Shown here: positions 42,493 through 49,606 of the stretch, one piece after another | Position numbering within the stretch: the stretch's first letter is position 1 | Layout: each line of letters opens with the position of its first letter | Source: Polaribacter pacificus | GTDB lineage: Bacteria; Bacteroidota; Bacteroidia; Flavobacteriales; Flavobacteriaceae | Direction of reading: 5' to 3' | Assembly: GCF_038024035.1 (NCBI RefSeq) | Contig: NZ_CP150664.1 | Location: forward strand, 1,116,001 to 1,180,000 | Length of the DNA stretch: 64,000 nt | Position numbers and translations under genes: made by a program | The notes under the pieces: generated by a model | Database searches by the model: none | The model's input: the letters and a program-made list of their open reading frames with translations, nothing else | What the model was told of the DNA's origin: nothing

Positions 42493-43902
42493 TTACAAGC
42501 CAGCGATTTTATCCTCATTTAAAATCTCATTGGTCTCTTGCTGTATCTTATCTAAGACTATTTTCAATTCTTCCTTTGTCATTTCTAAGGAAGTAGAAAC
42601 AGCCTCATCTGCAATTAAATTTAACAAAGCCTTGTCTTGAGCTCTTCCAATTTTCATTGCCTGCTCATAACCAATTTCTTCATTAAACGTAACCATTGAG
42701 TATTTAGAAAAATAATCGCTTGGGAAGGTTTTCTCCAAATCCATTTCTATTTTTCGCTTCTGCTTAAACAATGGATTTGCAACATGATCTTTCATCTCAT
42801 GAAAATTATCAATAGCCAAATCTGCGATGGCATCCGTATCTTGTTTTCTCAACTTTTCAAAGGCTTTAAAAACAGCTTCCCAACTTTCTAAACCTCCATC
42901 TAAGATTTCATCAAAAACAGTAACATCTTCAAAAGAAGCATTCATACCTTGTCCGTAAAACGGAACAATTGCATGAGCTGCATCTCCCATTAAAAGGGTG
43001 TTGTTTTGATAGCTCCACGGCGAACATTTTACAGTCCCTAAGGCACCTGTTGGATTGTTAAAAAACTCATCTTTTATATTTGGAATCAAGGCCAATGCGT
43101 CTGGAAACTCCTTTTCAAAAAAACGGGTAATGGTTTCTTTTGATGTTAAATTATTAAAGTTATACTCCCCATCATCATAACTTAGAAAGAGCGTCACTGT
43201 AAAACTCCCATCAAGATTTGGCAAAGCAATTAACATATAATCACCACGAGGCCAAATATGCAAATGGTCTTTACTAATTTGATGAGCTCCATTTGCAGCT
43301 GCTGGAATCTCCAATTCTTTATACCCGTGACTTAGATAGTTTTGTGAATAGCTAAACAAAAATTTACGATCTAAATAATAACTTTTACGCAAAACAGAAC
43401 CTGCGCCATCAGTCCCAAAAATAACATCTGCATTTACAGTAAACTCTTGTTTACTTGTATAATCTTCAAAAGTAGCTACCGTATTTTCTATATCGATATC
43501 AACACACTTCTTGTTAAAATAAATGCTTACGTTTTGATGTTTCTCCGCTTCGGTTAATAATATCCCGTTTAGATCACCTCGAGAAATGGAGTTGATATAC
43601 TCTCCTTCTCTACCGGAGTAATTAGATGCAAAAGTAGCTCCCTGTTTATCGTGCATTAAACGCCCGTACATAGGAATGCATATTGCTTTTGCCTGCTCTT
43701 CTACTCCAGCCAAACGCAAGGCTTTAAAACCTCTGTCAGACAAAGCTAAGTTAATAGAGCGCCCAGCAGAAATATCTGTTATACGCAGATCGGGTCTGCT
43801 TTCATAAACAGCAACTTTATAGCCCCTTTGAGCTAAACGTAATGCTAGCAAACTCCCACACAATCCTGCGCCAATAATTAGTATATTTTGTTCTTTATTC
43901 AT
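42493..43902 (-). CDS. kmo: kynurenine 3-monooxygenase
   Basis: FAD/NADPH hydroxylase that turns L-kynurenine into 3-hydroxykynurenine, 469 residues. FAD fold GAGLCGS (11-17), ISAGRSINLALSDRG, FGTDGAGS, and DAAHAIVPFYGQGMNASFED, the KMO-specific pattern. The C-terminal part is amphipathic, as in other KMOs that associate with membranes, though no clear helix is seen. 98 bp separate it from kynU upstream. Confidence 0.96.
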   Translation of the reverse strand: MNKEQNILIIGAGLCGSLLALRLAQRGYKVAVYESRPDLRITDISAGRSINLALSDRGFKALRLAGVEEQAKAICIPMYGRLMHDKQGATFASNYSGREGEYINSISRGDLNGILLTEAEKHQNVSIYFNKKCVDIDIENTVATFEDYTSKQEFTVNADVIFGTDGAGSVLRKSYYLDRKFLFSYSQNYLSHGYKELEIPAAANGAHQISKDHLHIWPRGDYMLIALPNLDGSFTVTLFLSYDDGEYNFNNLTSKETITRFFEKEFPDALALIPNIKDEFFNNPTGALGTVKCSPWSYQNNTLLMGDAAHAIVPFYGQGMNASFEDVTVFDEILDGGLESWEAVFKAFEKLRKQDTDAIADLAIDNFHEMKDHVANPLFKQKRKIEMDLEKTFPSDYFSKYSMVTFNEEIGYEQAMKIGRAQDKALLNLIADEAVSTSLEMTKEELKIVLDKIQQETNEILNEDKIAGL

Positions 43903-43999
43903 CTTTTTTTGCTGTTACTCCAAGACTGTGCTCGGAAGCTCATAATACTTTATTTAATCTCACTCAAACAACTCCTTTAAGCTACTCAAGGCAACCTCT

Positions 44000-45262
44000 T
44001 TAGAGTAGTGATTGTAGAACAGTCACCATTTTATAGATATCTTCAAATCTGTTATACAAGGGTACTGGTGCACAGCGAATCACATCAGGCTCTCTCCAAT
44101 CGGTAATGATGTTGTTTTGGGTAAGCTTTTGATGCAAACTCTTGTCTGCATTTTTAACTTGTATAGACAATTGACAACCGCGCTCTTTTGGGTTTGTTGG
44201 AGTGATAATTTTAATATCATCAGAGTTCATCTCATTGATTAAAAACTCAAAATAGCCTGTTAGTTTTTCTGATTTGTTTCGCAAGGCTTCCATTCCTACC
44301 TCTTCAAACATATCTAAAGATGCTTTAATGGCTGCCATAGACAATATTGGAGGATTGGACAATTGCCATCCTTCTGCTCCTGGCATCACATCAAAGGGTT
44401 GACGCATATTAAAACGCGTCTCTTTGTTATGGTTCCACCAGCCAGAAAACCGAGGTAAATCTTTTTTATAAGCGTGTTTTTCATGCACAAACAATCCTCC
44501 CAAACTCCCTGGCCCTGCATTCAGATATTTATATGAACACCAGGCGGCAAAATCAACTCCGCTATCGTGTAATTCTGGCGAAACATTCCCTGCGCCATGC
44601 GCTAAATCAATCCCAACCATGCAATCTTTGGCTTGACCTATTGCTGCAATTTTTTTAAGGTCTAAATACTGACCTGTATAATAGTTAACACCACCAATCA
44701 GCAGCAAAGCAATCTCATCACCTTGCTCAGAAACGATGGTCTCTAGATCTTCTATATTTAACAAGACCTCGCCATCTCTTGGTTTCCATTCAATCAAGCC
44801 ATCGGCAGGATCAAATCCATGAAACTGCAACTGAGACTGCACCGCATATCTATCTGATGGAAAGGCATCTGATTCTATAACTATTTTATATTTCTTTTTT
44901 GTCGGTTGATAAAATGACACCATCAACAAATGCAAGTTGGTGGTTAAGGTATTCATCACAACAACCTCAAGAGGCTTGGCTCCAACTATCTTTGCCATAG
45001 ACTCCGTTAAAAGCTCGTGATATGGCATCCATGGATTCTTTGCCTCAAAATGCCCTTCTACTCCGAAATTAGCCCAATCATCAAGCTCTTGCTGAATGTA
45101 TTTTTGGGTGGCCTTTGGTTGCAAACCCAATGAGTTTCCTGTAAAATATAGCCAATCTTGCCCATTTGCATCCTTTGGAATATGAAATTTAGCTCTGTAA
45201 GTTGCTAAAGGGTCTTCTTTATCTAATTGCCTTGCATAGGCTAAGGTGTTCTGAAAATTCAT
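44000..45262 (-). CDS. kynU: kynureninase
   Basis: PLP hydrolase that cleaves 3-hydroxykynurenine (or kynurenine) to 3-hydroxyanthranilate and alanine. 420 residues. FTGNSLGLQP (40-49), PSDRYA, D219 (GIDLAHGAG) and the PLP lysine K245 (CSYKYLNAGPGS). The start at MNFQNTLAYA is family-like; 26 codons more are open upstream through the promoter. It leads the leftward kynurenine cluster, and its promoter is back-to-back with that of the NlpC/P60 gene. No tryptophan dioxygenase gene is in the window. Confidence 0.96.
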   Translation of the reverse strand: MNFQNTLAYARQLDKEDPLATYRAKFHIPKDANGQDWLYFTGNSLGLQPKATQKYIQQELDDWANFGVEGHFEAKNPWMPYHELLTESMAKIVGAKPLEVVVMNTLTTNLHLLMVSFYQPTKKKYKIVIESDAFPSDRYAVQSQLQFHGFDPADGLIEWKPRDGEVLLNIEDLETIVSEQGDEIALLLIGGVNYYTGQYLDLKKIAAIGQAKDCMVGIDLAHGAGNVSPELHDSGVDFAAWCSYKYLNAGPGSLGGLFVHEKHAYKKDLPRFSGWWNHNKETRFNMRQPFDVMPGAEGWQLSNPPILSMAAIKASLDMFEEVGMEALRNKSEKLTGYFEFLINEMNSDDIKIITPTNPKERGCQLSIQVKNADKSLHQKLTQNNIITDWREPDVIRCAPVPLYNRFEDIYKMVTVLQSLL

Positions 45263-45280
45263 GTAGTAGTTGCTTATCCC

Positions 45281-45307
45281 CAAATATAAGATAATCCCAG
45301 AAATCAA
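45281..45307 (-). promoter_or_regulatory. kynU promoter (TTG-N16-TATATTTG)
   Basis: On the minus strand TTG (45307-45305), 16 bp, TATATTTG (45288-45281), an exact -7 match, 18 bp before the kynU start. It is directly adjacent to the divergent promoter at 45309-45337. Confidence 0.6.
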
Positions 45308-45308
45308 C

Positions 45309-45337
45309 TTGGATATTTTGTTGATTTTGTACTTTAG
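45309..45337 (+). promoter_or_regulatory. candidate promoter of NlpC/P60 gene (TTG-N18-TACTTTAG)
   Basis: TTG (45309-45311), 18 bp, TACTTTAG (one mismatch to TAnnTTTG), 16 bp before the ATG. An exact TATCTTTG also touches the ATG (45346-45353) but would leave the transcript starting inside the gene. Confidence 0.4.
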
Positions 45338-45353
45338 CAAAAAAGTATCTTTG

Positions 45354-46547
45354 ATGAAATCAGTAAACTATTTTCTTTTATTCAGTCTCTTTTTAAGCAT
45401 CGCTTGCACAACCAACACTAAAAACCTTGATGAATTAAAAAAGATCAGCGCGAATGTTAAGCAAGAATTTGCACCAGACAGTCGCGTGGCAATTTTTAAC
45501 ATCCAAATGGACTGGCAAAATAACAGTCTTCATTTAGAAGGAGAAAGTACCCAAAGAAAAGCTGTCGAAGCCCTTGCGGACTCTCTAAATAAATTGGGAA
45601 TTTCATATAAAAATACGGTGCGAATTTTACCAGACTCTGCTGTAAATAAAAACGTGTATGCCGTGGGTAGAAACTCAGTCATCAACATCCGTTCTGCCGC
45701 AAAGCATTCTGCAGAACTAGGCACACAGGGCCTGTTGGGGATGTCTATTAAAGTGCTTGACAAAAAAGGTGATTTCTATCGCATTCAAACTCCAGACAAC
45801 TATATTTCTTGGGTTGATAAAGGTGGGATTCAATTAATGGACGCCAAGCAATTTTCTGATTGGGAAGCTGCTCCCAAGATTCTTTTTTCTGCTACCAACG
45901 GTTATGCATATAGCGCACCAACAGAAAAAGCTCAAATTGTTTCAGACCTTGTTTTTGGCAACTTATTAAAACTCATTGAACAAAGCAGAAGCTATTATAA
46001 AGTTGCCTATCCAGATGGCAGAATTGGCTATGTAAAAAAAGAGGATGCCGTTTTATATAACGACTGGAAACAACATCTAAGTGCAAACGGTGATGAAATT
46101 GAAAAAGCAAGTAGAACCATGCTAGGAGTTCCGTATTTATGGGGCGGTACCTCTACCAAAGGCATGGACTGTAGTGGCTTTACAAAAATGGTGTATTTAA
46201 TGAATGGTTTTGTGATCCCAAGAGATGCTTCACAGCAAATAAATGCAGGAAAGAAAGTTGATGAAAACTTAGCCTTTGAGGGCTTAGAAAAAGGTGATTT
46301 ACTGTTTTTTGGAACCCCAGCAACCAAAGAAAAAAAACAGCGTGTAACTCATGTCGGTATTTGGTTAGGCAATGATAAAGGCGAGTTTATCCACGCATCA
46401 GGTAACGTACATCTAAGTTCTATTAATGAAGATCAACCCAATTACGATGCCTTTAACAAAGGTCGTTACCTAGGCAGCAAGCGTTATTTGGGTGTTAAAG
46501 ACCCTTTATTGATGGAACTAACAGAAACAACAACACTCAAAGACTAA
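45354..46547 (+). CDS. NlpC/P60 family lipoprotein endopeptidase
   Basis: 397 residues. Lipoprotein signal peptide (MKSVNYFLLFSLFLSIAC), bacterial SH3 segments (about 100-240; VINIRSAAKHS and GYAYSAPTEKAQIV), and a C-terminal NlpC/P60 cysteine peptidase with GVPYLWGGTSTKGMDCSGF (catalytic C), RVTHVGIWLG (H) and a later HASG (about 260-390). It should cut cell-wall peptide bonds in the periplasm. Start is the ATG before KSVNYF; 28 codons more are open upstream through the promoter. Its stop overlaps the convergent serA-fusion stop by 4 bp (CTAA). Confidence 0.9.
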   Translation: MKSVNYFLLFSLFLSIACTTNTKNLDELKKISANVKQEFAPDSRVAIFNIQMDWQNNSLHLEGESTQRKAVEALADSLNKLGISYKNTVRILPDSAVNKNVYAVGRNSVINIRSAAKHSAELGTQGLLGMSIKVLDKKGDFYRIQTPDNYISWVDKGGIQLMDAKQFSDWEAAPKILFSATNGYAYSAPTEKAQIVSDLVFGNLLKLIEQSRSYYKVAYPDGRIGYVKKEDAVLYNDWKQHLSANGDEIEKASRTMLGVPYLWGGTSTKGMDCSGFTKMVYLMNGFVIPRDASQQINAGKKVDENLAFEGLEKGDLLFFGTPATKEKKQRVTHVGIWLGNDKGEFIHASGNVHLSSINEDQPNYDAFNKGRYLGSKRYLGVKDPLLMELTETTTLKD

Positions 46548-48436
46548 TACAGCACTCGAAACTTTATTGTTCCTTCAATTTCTTTTAACTTTTTAATTAC
46601 TTTAGGATTGTACTGCTTATTTAAGTCCGTAATTACATACCCAACCTTTGAATCTGTTGAGAGGTACTGTCCTGTAATATTCATATCATATTTGGCTAAA
46701 ACCTTGTTGATTTTTGCCATGACACCTGGCACATTTTGATGGATGTGTAAAAATCGATGTGATTTCTCTTGTTTCGGCAGTCGAATATTAGGGAAATTTA
46801 CAGCGTCTACCGTATTTCCAGAATTGATATAGGCCATTATTTTATTGGGTACAAAATCAGCGATGTCTTTTTGAGCTTCTTCTGTACTCCCACCAACATG
46901 CGGTGTTAAAATCACATTCTCTAAACCCTTTAAATCAGTAGTGAAAGCCCCATTTTTAGCAGGCTCCTCTGGATATACATCCACTGCAGCTCCAGCTAGC
47001 TTCCCAGAAACCAATGCCGCTTTTAAAGCTTTAATATCCACAACAAAACCTCTAGACAAATTAACTAAAATGGCTCCATCCTTCATTTGAGCAATTTCAT
47101 CAGCGCCTATATAATTTTTATTTGCAGCATTGTCATCAACATGCAAGGTAATAACATCAGAGATGGCTAGTAGATCAGAAAGCTTTTCAATCTTAGTTGC
47201 ATTTCCGAGTGCCAACTTATCTTCTACATCATAATAATAGACATCCAGCCCCAGAGCTTCTGCCAATACAGACAATTGCTTACCAATATTACCATAGCCG
47301 ACAATTCCCAGCTTTTTCCCACGAACCTCACGTGATCCAGCTGCAGTCTTATTCCAAACTCCTTTATGCAACTCAGTACTTCTTTGAAAGACACTACGCA
47401 TTAGCATAATAATTTCTCCAATAGCCAATTCAACAACAGAACGAGTATTGCTATAAGGTGCGTTAAAAACTACTACTCCATTTTCTTTACAGGCTTCTAA
47501 ATCTATTTGTTTGGTTCCGATACAAAAAGCACCAACAACCATTAATTTATCAGCAGCATCCAGTACTCTTTTTGTAACCTGCGTTTTAGAGCGGATTCCC
47601 AACACATGAACATCCTTCATTTTTTTTATAAGCTCATCTTCAGACAAACTAGTTGACACCGTCTCTACAGTAAACCCGTCTTTTGACAGTTTTTCAAAAG
47701 CATCTGGATGCACATTCTCTAAAAGTAAAATATGAATACGATTCTTTGGATACGAAATGGTTCTTGGCAATTTATTTACATACAAAAACTCATCCATATT
47801 AGGCACCACATGATCTGCATTCTCAGTTGTTTTTGTTCTTGAAACGTTTTCTGTATAGGCAAAAAATTTATCAGCAACCCCTGCTTCTTTGGTAACATAA
47901 TCACTGTATCCATCACCGATAACTTGTACCTCTCCTTCTAAATTCAAATTTTTTAAACAGGCAATTTTCCCGTTGTGAGTAGAAAGGACATTCTCTTGAT
48001 CAAAGCCCACAATACTATCATTTTCATCAAACTCAAACGTATTTGCAAACACCCGTTCAGAAGGAATGTTATATTGCGCAACGATTGGATCTATAAATTC
48101 TTTAAACCCACATGAAATAACATAAATATCCTCTGAAAAGTCCTCAAAAAAAGATTTATTCCTAGCAATTGAATGAGACACCTTATCTTTTAACTGAACA
48201 ATCAGCGTTTGTAAATCAGCTTTGTTGGCTTGTAATAACTTGATCCTTCTCTCTAAAGACTCTGTAAAAGAAATTTCTCCATCGATCCCTAAATTTGTAA
48301 TTGAAATAATTTCTTCAATGATTTCATCTTTTTTAGGATTGTTTACCAAGGTAATTTCTGCCAAAACATCTAGGGCTTCTACTCGAGTTAAGGTGCTGTC
48401 AAAGTCAAATACGTAGCTTCTTTTTAAAGGACTCAT
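46544..48436 (-). CDS. phosphoserine phosphatase-phosphoglycerate dehydrogenase fusion
   Basis: 630-residue bifunctional serine-synthesis enzyme. Residues 1-about 220 are a HAD phosphatase of the SerB type (FDFDSTLT with D11/D13, CGFKEF, IGDGYSD). Residues about 230-630 are a full E. coli-type SerA: NRIHILLLENVHPDAF, FCIGTKQIDL, FNAPYSNTRSVVELAIGE, GYGNIGKQ, TPHVGGSTEEAQ, and a C-terminal ACT domain (FLHIHQNVPGVMAKIN, about 555-630) for feedback binding of serine. It joins the first and third steps of the phosphorylated pathway; SerC is absent here. A TAGCTTTG promoter element is 32 bp upstream. Confidence 0.93.
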   Translation of the reverse strand: MSPLKRSYVFDFDSTLTRVEALDVLAEITLVNNPKKDEIIEEIISITNLGIDGEISFTESLERRIKLLQANKADLQTLIVQLKDKVSHSIARNKSFFEDFSEDIYVISCGFKEFIDPIVAQYNIPSERVFANTFEFDENDSIVGFDQENVLSTHNGKIACLKNLNLEGEVQVIGDGYSDYVTKEAGVADKFFAYTENVSRTKTTENADHVVPNMDEFLYVNKLPRTISYPKNRIHILLLENVHPDAFEKLSKDGFTVETVSTSLSEDELIKKMKDVHVLGIRSKTQVTKRVLDAADKLMVVGAFCIGTKQIDLEACKENGVVVFNAPYSNTRSVVELAIGEIIMLMRSVFQRSTELHKGVWNKTAAGSREVRGKKLGIVGYGNIGKQLSVLAEALGLDVYYYDVEDKLALGNATKIEKLSDLLAISDVITLHVDDNAANKNYIGADEIAQMKDGAILVNLSRGFVVDIKALKAALVSGKLAGAAVDVYPEEPAKNGAFTTDLKGLENVILTPHVGGSTEEAQKDIADFVPNKIMAYINSGNTVDAVNFPNIRLPKQEKSHRFLHIHQNVPGVMAKINKVLAKYDMNITGQYLSTDSKVGYVITDLNKQYNPKVIKKLKEIEGTIKFRVLY

Positions 48437-48467
48437 AAATATGCGTATATAGTTTAAGAATACCTTA

Positions 48468-48475
48468 CAAAGCTA
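48468..48475 (-). promoter_or_regulatory. -7 element (TAGCTTTG) of the serine-synthesis fusion gene
   Basis: Exact TAnnTTTG match on the minus strand, 31 bp before the start codon. Confidence 0.45.
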
Positions 48476-48584
48476 CAAAGTAAAATGGTTTTCTAAAGCT
48501 TAACTGCTGGCATTTTTATTTTTTTACGGACTCTTAAATTTCAGCCATCAAAATTAGAAAATCCTTAATAAAAGGCGGGATATT

Positions 48585-49397
48585 TTACACAAACAAAAGC
48601 GCCAAGAACCAAAAAATAGGCAAAGCCTCTACCCAAAAAGAACTATAGTAGGTCGATTGCCCTTTTTGAGCTCTCATTAAAAAAAACAAGAGCAATACTA
48701 AAAACCCTAAAAACACCATTTTATTTTGTTGATCTGTACTCACAACAAACTCAATACAAGCAGCAATTGCTAACAATACAAAGCCTAACTTTTTGGTTTT
48801 TTCTACACCAATTTTTTGAGGAATGGTTTGTAAAGAAATAGCATCGTATTTTAAATCTCTAATATCAAAAGGCAAAATTAAAATCATCACAATTAAAAAG
48901 CGTTGAAACGCATACATGAGAATCACAAAATCTACAATCGAATTATTTAAGATCACAGGCAGTATCACAGTACTAACAGCCCAAACCAGAGCAACTATGA
49001 CTATTTTCAAATAAGAAATACTTCTTAAGCTTTTCTGAAAACCACTTAAAAAAGGAATTGCATACAACAGGGTTAACAAACCTAGAGGTAATAAATACCA
49101 AAACAGCATACATGGCAGCTTAAATGCAAAATAGCACATGGCTAAAAAACTACCAAATGAAAAGACTTGAATAATTTTAAGGTTGGTGGTTAGACTTCTG
49201 TGGTGAAATTTTGCGATTCCAAAGTATTTTACAAAGTTATATCCTGTAATGGTTGAGAAAAAAACAAAGTAATTTAAGTTTTCAGCCTCTGGAATCTGTA
49301 AATAAATTTCAGAAATCTTCAAGAAAGCACAAACTGCCAAAGCAACATGAATGCTTGCATTAAGATAAAAACGAAACAACTGATTTAGAAACTTCAT
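48585..49397 (-). CDS. UbiA-like membrane protein
   Basis: 270 residues, eight or so hydrophobic helices. The stretch LPFDIRDLKYDAISLQTIPQKIGVEKT (about 170-196) resembles the second Asp-rich loop of UbiA prenyltransferases. The first NDxxD-type loop is not found where expected (GYNFVKYFGIAKFHH), so prenyl diphosphate chemistry is doubtful. Start at MKFLNQLF; 16 more codons are open upstream. It is a lone gene, divergent from gcvP. Confidence 0.7.
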   Translation of the reverse strand: MKFLNQLFRFYLNASIHVALAVCAFLKISEIYLQIPEAENLNYFVFFSTITGYNFVKYFGIAKFHHRSLTTNLKIIQVFSFGSFLAMCYFAFKLPCMLFWYLLPLGLLTLLYAIPFLSGFQKSLRSISYLKIVIVALVWAVSTVILPVILNNSIVDFVILMYAFQRFLIVMILILPFDIRDLKYDAISLQTIPQKIGVEKTKKLGFVLLAIAACIEFVVSTDQQNKMVFLGFLVLLLFFLMRAQKGQSTYYSSFWVEALPIFWFLALLFV

Positions 49398-49495
49398 CGC
49401 ACAAAAATACGCTATCTGTTTATAAGTAATGCTTTTGGTTAACAATTAATCTGCTTTTTCTGTTTTTTTTAAGTTTAAAATACTGCTTTTTTGAC

Positions 49496-49503
49496 TATTT
49501 TTG
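49496..49503 (+). promoter_or_regulatory. -7 element (TATTTTTG) of gcvP
   Basis: Exact TAnnTTTG match about 100 bp before the ATG, which would leave a leader of about 95 nt. I found no glycine riboswitch in that leader. Confidence 0.4.
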
Positions 49504-49606
49504 GAGCGCAAAATTGAGTTCGTTTTTTCCCACTCTTTTTGAATACAGCAAACGAGGATAATTTTTAAGAATTCTTCTCAAAATACAAACACAAACAACA
49601 CAAAAA

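Noticed and set aside
49504..49606. Glycine riboswitch before gcvP
   Set aside because: The leader of about 95 nt is too short and AT-rich, and I could not find the paired stems of a glycine aptamer.
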